A program made the translations under genes and the position numbers. Source: Arthrobacter sp. AFG20 (GTDB lineage: Bacteria > Actinomycetota > Actinomycetes > Actinomycetales > Micrococcaceae). Taken from it: a DNA stretch of 64,000 bases. Within the stretch, counting starts at the first letter, position 1, and every line of letters starts with the position of its first letter. This document shows positions 1-7,627 of the stretch, piece after piece. The notes under the pieces were generated by a model. It ran no database searches. It had not been told where the DNA came from and saw only the letters and a program-made list of their open reading frames with translations. Location of the stretch: NCBI RefSeq assembly GCF_002892795.1, contig NZ_PJMC01000005.1, positions 124,001-188,000 of the forward strand, read 5' to 3'.

Positions 1-335
1 CTATGGTCCAGGGCCTCCAATGCATCTTCGACGTGCCGCGATGTGTCGGTGGCGATGATCACCACGTCCAGTTCGGTTTCGGGGTACGAGGTGACCAATT
101 CTACGGAGGCAGGAATATCGCTCCGCCCGGCAAGGCTTGCGGTCGGACGGACGGGGAGTGCGAAGATATCGTCGACACCCATCCCCGCGAGCACCCGCAA
201 ATGCCGGGCGCCAATGGAGCCAGTGCCCCTCACGAGAGCCGATGTCCTGCGCCCTCCCTCCGGCTTCCCGGCCAATCGTGCAGAAGGCACCGGAGCCAAG
301 GCCGGAGAGACATCCAAGTATGATGTGAGCGTCAT
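1..335 (-). CDS. Gfo/Idh/MocA-family NAD(P)-dependent oxidoreductase, 3' part outside the window
   Basis: Only the N-terminal 111 codons are present; the reading frame is still open at base 1. The translation contains GTGSIGARHLRVL followed by a DVVIIATDTSRH segment. This is the Rossmann dinucleotide-binding start typical of Gfo/Idh/MocA sugar dehydrogenases. The start is taken at the ATG at 335, which leaves about 35 residues before the glycine motif, longer than usual for the family, so the true start may lie further in. It diverges from the nonulosonate gene cluster with only 37 bases between starts. Campylobacter legionaminate loci also carry oxidoreductases of uncertain role, so a link to the pathway is possible but inferred. 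Confidence 0.75.
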   Translation of the reverse strand, partial: MTLTSYLDVSPALAPVPSARLAGKPEGGRRTSALVRGTGSIGARHLRVLAGMGVDDIFALPVRPTASLAGRSDIPASVELVTSYPETELDVVIIATDTSRHVEDALEALDH

Positions 336-372
336 CTGCTCAACTCTATTGCTCAAGGCGCCGCTACTCTAA

Positions 373-1422
373 ATGGATATCCAGAATCACTACTATGGTC
401 ACTCTGCGGCATTCGCGCACCATTGCGGGATGAACAGGATCCATCACATTTCGGGCTTGGTACAGCACGGATGGACGGTCAAATCGCCCGTCCTGGCCCA
501 GTTTGCAGACTTCAACGACCGCGGTGCCAACCGGAAACGGCTGGTCTGGACATCGGCGTCGCGGGGATACTCGCCCGAAGGGCCAGAGAACCTTTTCCCG
601 GACGGATCCAGCATGATCACCGCCGTCGGGGCCCCTTTCCTCTACCTCCAGAAAGCCGTGCAGGACAAGGACGGGCTGCCGGAGCGTACGCTCGGGCCCC
701 TCGTGCTGCCTCTCCACGGAACAGCACTGGTGAAAGTCAGCGGCGACCACGACGGGTTCGCGCGGGAGGTCCTCCGTCGTGACGGGCCTGCCACGGTGTG
801 CCTCCATATCGAAGACCTCGAGCACCCTGAGATCTACAGTGCCTGGACGGACGCGGGGCACCACGTCATCAGCGCAGGAGACCGCCGGGACCCGCAGTTT
901 CTGGGACGGATCCTCTGGATGATGGCTTCTGCGCAGAAGGTGGTCTCGAACCGCATGTCCACGGCCCTCCTTTACGCCGCAGCTGCAGGCGCGGACGTGG
1001 AGGTCTACGGGCCGGACTTCCAGCTCGGACAGAACGCGGAAACGGACCCCGGACTTCGGATGCGTGAGCTGTGGCCGGAATTCTATGGCCCGTCGCCGGA
1101 CAACGCGGAGCTCAAGCGCATAGCCGACATGGAGCTCGGTGTGCAGGACATGAAGTCGCCGGACGAGCTGAAGAGCTTGCTCGGCTGGAACAGCCGCTCC
1201 TTCGGCGCGTTCTGGGATTACTGGGCCAGCGGTCCCCTGGAAAAAGCCCAGGCGGTCCTTGGGCTGCGGAAACGCCCCGAAGGCGCCCACAGCGGCGAAG
1301 CGGGCCTTTCCCCGATCCATTTCCTCCGCCATCCGCTTAAACACCTGCCGTCCCCGCTGCCGAAACTCACGCCGGCAGTAGCCGTCGAGGCGGTCAGGCT
1401 CAAAGAGTCGGGCCGGCTCTAG
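373..1422 (+). CDS. Uncharacterised protein, possible surface-glycan glycosyltransferase
   Basis: This 349-residue protein is not one I recognise with certainty. It has no signal peptide or membrane segment. The segment VVSNRMSTALLYAAAAGADVEVYGPD (residues about 193-218) resembles the nucleotide-sugar-binding half of capsule and sialic-acid-type transferases, where a conserved SNR/T-ALLYA stretch is followed by a small sheet. The gene opens the operon: only two bases separate its stop from the GTG of the legH-like gene. First position in a nonulosonate operon makes a nonulosonate transferase or other surface-glycan role plausible. That role is inferred from context and a weak motif, not from a clear family match. 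Confidence 0.5.
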   Translation: MDIQNHYYGHSAAFAHHCGMNRIHHISGLVQHGWTVKSPVLAQFADFNDRGANRKRLVWTSASRGYSPEGPENLFPDGSSMITAVGAPFLYLQKAVQDKDGLPERTLGPLVLPLHGTALVKVSGDHDGFAREVLRRDGPATVCLHIEDLEHPEIYSAWTDAGHHVISAGDRRDPQFLGRILWMMASAQKVVSNRMSTALLYAAAAGADVEVYGPDFQLGQNAETDPGLRMRELWPEFYGPSPDNAELKRIADMELGVQDMKSPDELKSLLGWNSRSFGAFWDYWASGPLEKAQAVLGLRKRPEGAHSGEAGLSPIHFLRHPLKHLPSPLPKLTPAVAVEAVRLKESGRL

Positions 1423-1424
1423 GG

Positions 1425-2126
1425 GTGGCCGCCTGGCTGATTATTGGGGCGTCCGGGCACGCACGCAGCCTCGCGTCGATCGTGAACGGCCGGGGAGACC
1501 ACGTTGCCGCCGTTTCTGACGCGGGACTGACCGGCGCAGCCCGGGACTCCGCAACGTCGCAACGGGGCCTCAGTCCCTTCGCTGCCGCAGACGGGCGAAC
1601 TCCCACCGTGTTTGTCGACGACGACGAAGCGCTGAGGTTTGCCGCGGAAATGTCCCTGTCGATCGCCGTCGGCATAGGGGACAACGGCGTACGGAACCGC
1701 ATCGCGGAGTCAATCATCGCTTCGCCGGAGCTGGCCCCTCTCACCGGTCCATTGGTCGCGGCGAGTGCCACCGTTGATCCCACCGCCCGTCTAGGGGCCC
1801 TTGCACAGGTCTGCGAGCACGCCCACGTGGGCCCGCTGGCCGATATTGGCTTAGCGGTCATCGTCAACACAGGCGCCATTGTCGAACACGAGGCCGGGGT
1901 CGGACCCGGGACGCACATCGCCCCCGGTTCAGTGCTTTTGGGGGCCTCGTTCGTGGGCAATAGAGTATTTGTTGGGTCTGGCGCCCGCATCCTTCCCGGC
2001 TGCACCGTGGGAGGACTATCTGTGATCGGTGCGGGCGCTGTCGTGACGCGTGATCTCGCCGGGGGAGCAACCTACATTGGTGTTCCGGCCCGGGAACTCA
2101 TATCCAAGAAAGGCGCAACTCCGTGA
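1425..2126 (+). CDS. legH: NeuD/PglD-type sugar O/N-acetyltransferase (LegH-like)
   Basis: The 233-residue product begins with a Rossmann-like half (LIIGASGHARSLASIV) and continues with a left-handed beta-helix of hexapeptide repeats over roughly residues 100-225. Late turns are visible as GSVLLGASFVGNRVFVGSGA and VIGAGAVVTRDLAGG, ending in GVPAREL. This is the NeuD/PglD architecture. In legionaminic-acid synthesis LegH acetylates the 4-amino group of the GDP-linked 4-amino-sugar made by LegC, and the neighbours support that step. The start is a GTG two bases after the preceding stop. The stop overlaps the GTG of the next gene, so translation is probably coupled. A NeuD-type sialate O-acetyltransferase is the alternative. 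Confidence 0.82.
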   Translation: MAAWLIIGASGHARSLASIVNGRGDHVAAVSDAGLTGAARDSATSQRGLSPFAAADGRTPTVFVDDDEALRFAAEMSLSIAVGIGDNGVRNRIAESIIASPELAPLTGPLVAASATVDPTARLGALAQVCEHAHVGPLADIGLAVIVNTGAIVEHEAGVGPGTHIAPGSVLLGASFVGNRVFVGSGARILPGCTVGGLSVIGAGAVVTRDLAGGATYIGVPARELISKKGATP

Positions 2127-3175
2127 CCATCGAATCCAAAGCCCAGCATGTGACGTTCGGTCCGCATCGCATCGGCCCTGCCGAGGAAATTTTCGTCATC
2201 GCCGAGGCCGGAGTGAACCATGACGGTGACGTCACAGTTGCCCATGAACTGATCGACATGGCGGCCGACACGGGTGCCAACGCGGTGAAGTTCCAGACCT
2301 TTAAGCCTGAGTCACTGGTCACGGAAGCTGCAGACACCACGCCGTACCAGAAAAAGGCCGGGTTCGCCGAGTCCCAGTCTGAGATGCTGAGGCGCCTGAC
2401 GCTGCCCGAGACCGCCTGGGTTGAGCTGCGGGATCACTGTTCCGAGCGGGGGATCACCTTCCTCTCCACACCCTTTGACTACGACAGCGCACGGATGCTG
2501 GCGGATATCGGTGTTCCGGGACTAAAGATCGGCTCCGGAGAGCTGACCAACACCCCTTATCTGGCCGCGATCGCCGAATTCGGCATTCCGATGATCGTAT
2601 CCACGGGAATGGGAACCCGGGAAGAGATCGCCGCGGCGCTCGAGGCGACGGCCAAAGCGCCCGCGACCGTCCTGCTGCACTGCGTCTCTGCCTACCCCGC
2701 ACCCTTGGACGAGGCCAACCTGCTCGCCATCCCCGCTATGCGGAAGGAATTCGGCGTCGAGGTCGGCTGGTCCGACCACACGCCGGGCTCCCTGACGGCC
2801 ATCGCGGCCACGGCCCTGGGGTCGACGCTGCTGGAAAAGCACATCACCACCGATAAGACACGCAACGGTCCGGACCACTCCGCGTCGCTTGAGCGGGACG
2901 AGTTCGAGGACTACGTGCGCTCCGTCCGTGACGTCTACCGGGCGCTGGGTGACGGCAACAAGCGCAGGATGCCCAGCGAGGAAGCCAATGCCGGACTGGT
3001 GCGGCGCTCCTTCCACGCCGTACGGGACATCGCAGCGGGTGCCGTGATCACGGAGGACGACGTCGCCATCCTCCGCCCGGAGGGCGGACTCCGGCCGTCG
3101 GCACAGGTTGTGGGCCGCTCGGCAGGCCGCGCCGTGAAGGCCGGAACGCCAATGACCGCCGAGGACCTGGCCTGA
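2123..3175 (+). CDS. legI: NeuB-family nonulosonic acid synthase, probably legionaminic acid synthase
   Basis: NeuB-family enzymes condense a 6-carbon amino sugar with phosphoenolpyruvate. The 350-residue protein shows the NeuB barrel: EAGVNHDGD, KFQTFKPESL, KIGSGELTNTPYL, STGMGTREEI, LLHCVSAYPAP, GWSDHTPG and LEKHITTDK. A C-terminal SAF (antifreeze-like) domain spans about residues 290-350. The GTG start overlaps the legH stop. The family alone does not distinguish sialic, legionaminic and pseudaminic acid synthases. The GDP-sugar enzymes downstream (PtmE, LegB, LegC) make legionaminic acid the best prediction, with 2,4-diacetamido-2,4,6-trideoxymannose as the expected substrate. Confidence 0.9.
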   Translation: MTIESKAQHVTFGPHRIGPAEEIFVIAEAGVNHDGDVTVAHELIDMAADTGANAVKFQTFKPESLVTEAADTTPYQKKAGFAESQSEMLRRLTLPETAWVELRDHCSERGITFLSTPFDYDSARMLADIGVPGLKIGSGELTNTPYLAAIAEFGIPMIVSTGMGTREEIAAALEATAKAPATVLLHCVSAYPAPLDEANLLAIPAMRKEFGVEVGWSDHTPGSLTAIAATALGSTLLEKHITTDKTRNGPDHSASLERDEFEDYVRSVRDVYRALGDGNKRRMPSEEANAGLVRRSFHAVRDIAAGAVITEDDVAILRPEGGLRPSAQVVGRSAGRAVKAGTPMTAEDLA

Positions 3176-3176
3176 C

Positions 3177-4331
3177 GTGCTGGTACTGGGTTTTGTAGGT
3201 ACGCGGGCGGATCTCTTCCCACTCGCCCCGGTCCTGGTCCAGCTGGCCGGAAATCCTGACGTGGAGTTGCACGTAGCAACTGCCGTCGGGTTCCCGGCCG
3301 GGACAGCAGCCAGCCGGCTTGCTGAGGCAGGACTCCAGGACGGTGCGTTCGTGCATCATGACCTGGGGCTCCACCTCGATGATGCATCCGCCCAGGGCCA
3401 GCTGGCGCTGGGCCCGAAGCTGTCCGGGAGCATGGCCGACCTGATTCAGCGGAGCCAGCCAGACGCCGTCGTTGTTCTTGGCGACCGGTGGGAGCTGCTC
3501 TATGTTGTACCGTCCGTTGTTGTTTCAGGCGTGAGGCTGGTGCATCTCCATGGCGGGGAAGTCACTGAAGGGGCACTCGATGAGCGCGTCCGGCACGCTG
3601 TGACCAAGCTGGCGGACCAGCACTGCGTGAGTACGGCCGGGGCCGCGCGCCGGGTTGCCCAGCTTGGCGAATCGCCGGAACGGATTCACCAGACAGGCGC
3701 CCCCGGGCTCGACCGGTTCAGGAAGCCGAATCCACTGACAGATGACGAGTTCCACGCAGAGTTTGGCCGGCCCCTGATCCGTCCGCTGCTGATGGTCACG
3801 TACCACCCGCCCACAGCCGAGATGGCCGGGAACGCCGGTGCCTTGGCACGCCAGGTGTTCGACGAGTCCATTGGAGCGGCAGGCACAGTGATTCTGACGT
3901 ATCCGGGCTTCGACGCCGGGCGCAACGAAATCGTGGCCGAACTTGAGGCGATTGCCGCCGGCGGCACCGCGATCGTACGGGAGAGCCTGGGGCCGCTTTA
4001 TCCCCGTGTCATGGCCACCATCGATGCCCTGGTGGGGAATTCCTCCTCGGGAATTCTTGAGGCTGCAACCTTTTCCGTGCCGGTCGTCAACGTCGGAGAC
4101 CGGCAAAAGGGGCGCGAAAGCGGCGCCAACGTCATCCACTGCCGCGACGAGCGTCCGGGGATCCACGCTAGTATTGAAAAGGCTTTGAGCGCGGAGTTCC
4201 AGGAATTGGCCCGTCACGTGGTCAATCCGTATGGGGACTCGCATTCGTCAAAACGGATCGAGCGCGTAGTGGTTGGCAGCGGACGGACGCCGCTAACCAA
4301 GGCCTTCATTGACATCGGCGCTGGAGAATGA
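3177..4331 (+). CDS. legG: Hydrolysing nucleotide-sugar 2-epimerase (NeuC/LegG type)
   Basis: The 384-residue GT-B-fold protein opens with GFVGTRADLFPLAPVL. It carries VVVLGDRWELL near residue 100, HLHGGEVTEGALDERVRHA near 125 and VGNSSSGILEA near 285. These match NeuC-type hydrolysing 2-epimerases, which invert C2 and release the nucleotide. LegG uses the GDP-linked 2,4-diacetamido sugar and yields the free manno sugar for LegI. The GTG start follows the legI stop by one base, and the last codons overlap the ATG of the next gene. Substrate assignment rests on the operon. Family membership is clear. Confidence 0.88.
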   Translation: MLVLGFVGTRADLFPLAPVLVQLAGNPDVELHVATAVGFPAGTAASRLAEAGLQDGAFVHHDLGLHLDDASAQGQLALGPKLSGSMADLIQRSQPDAVVVLGDRWELLYVVPSVVVSGVRLVHLHGGEVTEGALDERVRHAVTKLADQHCVSTAGAARRVAQLGESPERIHQTGAPGLDRFRKPNPLTDDEFHAEFGRPLIRPLLMVTYHPPTAEMAGNAGALARQVFDESIGAAGTVILTYPGFDAGRNEIVAELEAIAAGGTAIVRESLGPLYPRVMATIDALVGNSSSGILEAATFSVPVVNVGDRQKGRESGANVIHCRDERPGIHASIEKALSAEFQELARHVVNPYGDSHSSKRIERVVVGSGRTPLTKAFIDIGAGE

Positions 4332-5395
4332 CACGTATGAGTACTGACGGCCCCCTCGGCAACGTCTGCATCGGGCAGGACGCCACCGTAAGGCAGGCGC
4401 TGGAGACTATCGACCGCGGCGCGTCCGCGATAGCCCTCGTCACCGACGAGTCGGGCAAGCTCCAGGGAGTGCTTACCGACGGCGATATCCGTCGCGGCCT
4501 GCTCAAGGGGGCCGAACTCGACGGACTCGTCCACGAGTACGCCAACCGGGCACCGCACGTCGTCGGGCCCGATGCCACCCGCGCCTCCGTGCTGGACCTG
4601 ATGCGCAGCCTGCGTATCAGCGAAGTTCCCGTGGTGGATGATTCCGGCAAGCTCATCGGGTTGCACACCCTCAACGACATTGTCGGCCGGTCGTCCCTGA
4701 GCAATATTGCCGTCATCATGGCCGGAGGCAAGGGCACGCGTCTGGGCGCGCTGACCAAGGACACCCCGAAGCCACTGATGACCGTGGCCGACCGGACCAT
4801 CATCGAGTGGATCATCCTCGGGCTGGTGGAATCGGGCGTCACGAACATCTATGTCTCGGTGGCGTATCTGGCCGAAAAAATCATGGCCCACCTGGGCGAC
4901 GGCTCGCGGCTCGGCTGCAAGATCAAGTATCTGCATGAGGACCCGGCGAAGCCCCTCAACACCGCCGGTGCGCTGGGGCTGCTCCACCACGAGCGGCCTG
5001 ACATTTCCGAGCCGGTGCTTGTCACCAACGCCGATCTCATGGTGCGCTATTCGGCAGCGGAGCTTCTCGCCTTCCACGCGTCCAAGAACGCGAGCGTGAC
5101 CGTTGCTGCCCGGCCGTACGTCCACCAGGTGCCTTTCGGCGTCCTGGACATCGGTGAGGGGCGGTCAATCTCCGCTGTGGTGGAGAAACCGAGCATCGAA
5201 TTCGAAATCAGCACGGGCATTTACGCAGTGTCGCCTGAGGCGCTCGCGCTGGTGCCGTACCTTGAACCTTTTTCCATGCCGGAACTCGTTCAGGCCTGCA
5301 TCGAGCAGTCCAAGACAGTGGCCGCATGGCCGATCGAATCCGATTGGATCGACGTCGGAACTCCCAAAGACCTAGCAACAGCGAAAGGCCAGTGA
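4328..5395 (+). CDS. ptmE: CBS-domain sugar-1-phosphate nucleotidyltransferase (PtmE-like)
   Basis: The protein has 355 residues. The first 125 form a pair of CBS domains (VTDESGKLQGVLTDGDIRRG and VVDDSGKLIGLHTLNDI). A nucleotidyltransferase domain follows, with MAGGKGTRLGALT near residue 131 and LVTNADLMVRY near 235. This order is that of Campylobacter PtmE, which makes GDP-glucosamine from glucosamine-1-phosphate and so commits the sugar to the GDP route of legionaminic acid. The CBS pair suggests allosteric control by a nucleotide. The first ATG overlaps the legG stop. A second ATG at 4337 sits better behind the GGAG at 4323 and may be the real start. The nucleotide used (GDP) is inferred. 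Confidence 0.82.
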   Translation: MTRMSTDGPLGNVCIGQDATVRQALETIDRGASAIALVTDESGKLQGVLTDGDIRRGLLKGAELDGLVHEYANRAPHVVGPDATRASVLDLMRSLRISEVPVVDDSGKLIGLHTLNDIVGRSSLSNIAVIMAGGKGTRLGALTKDTPKPLMTVADRTIIEWIILGLVESGVTNIYVSVAYLAEKIMAHLGDGSRLGCKIKYLHEDPAKPLNTAGALGLLHHERPDISEPVLVTNADLMVRYSAAELLAFHASKNASVTVAARPYVHQVPFGVLDIGEGRSISAVVEKPSIEFEISTGIYAVSPEALALVPYLEPFSMPELVQACIEQSKTVAAWPIESDWIDVGTPKDLATAKGQ

Positions 5396-6408
5396 TCACC
5401 TTGATTCAGCAGAACCTAACGGGCAAGACCGTGGTTGTTACGGGCGCCGACGGCTTCATTGGAAGCCACGTCACCCAGCGGCTGATCGCACAGGGCGCCA
5501 ACGTGCGGGCCCTTTGCGTCTACAACTCCAACGGTTCCTACGGGTGGCTTGATGACCTGAGCCCCGAAGAGCGTGACTCCGTCGATCTGCGCCTCGGCGA
5601 CATCCGCGACGCGGAATACGTCTCCGATCTGGTTGCCGGTTCGGACGTTGTCCTCCACCTTGCGGCCCTCATTGCGATTCCCTACTCCTACGAGGCACCC
5701 CGCTCGTACGTGGAGACAAATGTCGTGGGCACGCTGAACGTCCTCGAGGGCGTGCGCCGCCACAACGTGCCGAGGCTGGTGAACACCTCCACGTCCGAGG
5801 TCTACGGCACCCCCAAGACCGTGCCGATCACCATCGAAAACGAGCTCCGCGGCCAGTCCCCGTACAGCGCGACGAAGATCGCCGCCGACAAGCTCTGCGA
5901 GGCATGGGCGAGCTCCTTCGAGACTCCCGTCGTGGTGCTGCGCCCGTTCAACACCTACGGTCCCCGGCAGTCCGCACGTGCCGTGATCCCCACGGTTCTG
6001 CAGCAGATGGTTGCCGGCGCCGACAAGATCCACCTCGGCTCGCTGACCCCCCGCCGCGACTTCACTTATGTCACTGACACTGCCGACGGATTCCTGAAGG
6101 CAGCCAGCGCGGACATCCCGCTGGAGGGCCAGGTCATCCAGCTCGGCACCGGCTATGACGTCTCCATCGGGGAACTCGTTGAAATGGCCCGCAAGGTCAC
6201 CGGATCGACGGCGGAAATCATCACCCAGGACGAGCGCGTCCGCCCGGAAGCCAGCGAAGTCATGCACCTTCTGTCGGATCCGTCGCAGGCACTGGCCGAA
6301 CTGGGCTGGGCCCCGCAGGTCAGCCTCGAAGAGGGCCTGCGCGAATCCGCCGAGTGGATCAAGGCCCGCGGTGTGGACCTGTCCGCGGCCGCTCGATACT
6401 CCCGTTAA
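5392..6408 (+). CDS. legB: NAD-dependent nucleotide-sugar 4,6-dehydratase (LegB-like)
   Basis: This 338-residue extended short-chain dehydrogenase converts a GDP-HexNAc to its 4-keto-6-deoxy form. Visible features are VVVTGADGFIGSHV (NAD site, residues about 12-25), NTSTSEVYGTP, the catalytic YSATK near residue 158 and RPFNTYGPRQSARAVIP. The GTG at 5392 overlaps the ptmE stop and leaves a normal-length N-terminus, so I prefer it to the in-frame ATG at 5326 inside ptmE. Its place between the nucleotidyltransferase and the aminotransferase matches step two of the legionaminate route. Confidence 0.88.
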   Translation: MITLIQQNLTGKTVVVTGADGFIGSHVTQRLIAQGANVRALCVYNSNGSYGWLDDLSPEERDSVDLRLGDIRDAEYVSDLVAGSDVVLHLAALIAIPYSYEAPRSYVETNVVGTLNVLEGVRRHNVPRLVNTSTSEVYGTPKTVPITIENELRGQSPYSATKIAADKLCEAWASSFETPVVVLRPFNTYGPRQSARAVIPTVLQQMVAGADKIHLGSLTPRRDFTYVTDTADGFLKAASADIPLEGQVIQLGTGYDVSIGELVEMARKVTGSTAEIITQDERVRPEASEVMHLLSDPSQALAELGWAPQVSLEEGLRESAEWIKARGVDLSAAARYSR

Positions 6409-6429
6409 GTTTTGCCAGAAAGGTCAATT

Positions 6430-7584
6430 GTGGCGAGCCGTATCCCACTAGCTGTACCCAATATCGGCGAGCGTGAAGCCGAACTCGTAAACGAGGCCGT
6501 CGCCAGCGGGTTTGTCTCTTCCGTGGGGCAGTTCGTCTCAGAATTCGAGCAGAAGTTCGCTGACTACGTCGGCGCGAAGCACGCCGTGGCGTGCGCTTCG
6601 GGAACTGCGGCGCTGCACATTGCGATGCGCCTCGCCGACGTTCAGCCGGGGGACCTGGTTGCCGTGTCGGACTTCACCTTCATGGCAAGCTCCAATGCGG
6701 CGTCCTACCAGTTCGCCGACCTGCTTCTGGTGGACTCGCTGGCCGAGACCTGGTGCATGGACGTTGAAAGCCTGCGCCGGGAGATTGAGCGCAGGACGGC
6801 GGCGGGGGAGAAGCTGCCCAAGGCCATCGAGATCGTGCATATCCTGGGCCAGCCCGCCGATGCCCTTGCCGCGCGGGAACTTGCGGATGAATACGGCATC
6901 ATCCTGATCGAAGATGCTGCCGAGGCCCTCGGCGCTATGTGGACCGAGGGGCCGCTGGAAGGCCGCCACGTCGGGACGGTCGGCCACATGGGCGCGTTCT
7001 CGTTCAACGGAAACAAGATCATGACCACCGGTGGCGGCGGGATGTTCACCACCGACGATCCTGAACTGGCGGCGAAGGCGAAGCACCTGTCGACGCAGGC
7101 CCGGCTCCCGGACCGCGGCTACCTGCATGACGAGATTGGCTTCAACTACCGGCTAACCAATATCGCCGCGGCCCTCGGGGTGGCACAGCTCGAGCGCCTG
7201 GACGGGTTTGTTGCCACCAAGCGCAAAATCGCGGCACGCTACGCTGACGCCTTTGCCGGTAGCGGCATCCAGACACCTCCCAACCTTCCCGGGCAGGAGT
7301 CCACGTACTGGCTGTACTCGGTGCTCGTCCCTGCATCGCGTGGTGCCGGGGCACGGGACGAACTGCAGGACTTCCTGGCGGAGGTCAACATCGAATCGCG
7401 TTCCCTGTGGCGGCCGCTGCACATGCAGCCGCCCCTGAAGGATGAACTGACCCTCGACGGCGCCACCGGTGAAGACCTGTTCGCCCGCGGCCTTTCGCTC
7501 CCTTGCTCGACTGACCTTACGGATGACGACCAGGATCGGGTCATCGAGCGTGTCCACGAATGGCTACGACTCAGCGGTGAGTAG
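6430..7584 (+). CDS. legC: PLP-dependent sugar aminotransferase, DegT/DnrJ/EryC1 family (LegC-like)
   Basis: The 384-residue aminotransferase has the substrate-side start IPLAVPNIGEREAELV, CASGTAALHIA, LIEDAAEALGA and the cofactor lysine in FSFNGNKIMTTGGGG (Lys near 196). LegC aminates C4 of the 4-keto-6-deoxy sugar made by LegB. The GTG at 6430 is preferred to the TTG at 6412 because GAAAGG lies about 7 bases before it. The gene ends a run of six pathway genes, and the flippase frame begins at or just after its stop. Confidence 0.88.
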   Translation: MASRIPLAVPNIGEREAELVNEAVASGFVSSVGQFVSEFEQKFADYVGAKHAVACASGTAALHIAMRLADVQPGDLVAVSDFTFMASSNAASYQFADLLLVDSLAETWCMDVESLRREIERRTAAGEKLPKAIEIVHILGQPADALAARELADEYGIILIEDAAEALGAMWTEGPLEGRHVGTVGHMGAFSFNGNKIMTTGGGGMFTTDDPELAAKAKHLSTQARLPDRGYLHDEIGFNYRLTNIAAALGVAQLERLDGFVATKRKIAARYADAFAGSGIQTPPNLPGQESTYWLYSVLVPASRGAGARDELQDFLAEVNIESRSLWRPLHMQPPLKDELTLDGATGEDLFARGLSLPCSTDLTDDDQDRVIERVHEWLRLSGE

Positions 7585-7627
7585 CGCCGGGCGGGCAGAT
7601 GTTGCCGAGTCCGGGGACAGCAGCGCC

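Noticed and set aside
364-1344. 326-codon minus-strand frame
   Set aside because: It is the shadow of the glycosyltransferase-like gene, which is in-frame coupled to legH.
2123-4331. Reading as a sialic acid (NeuB/NeuC) pathway
   Set aside because: NeuB and NeuC families alone fit, but the adjacent CBS nucleotidyltransferase, 4,6-dehydratase and aminotransferase define the GDP-sugar legionaminate route.
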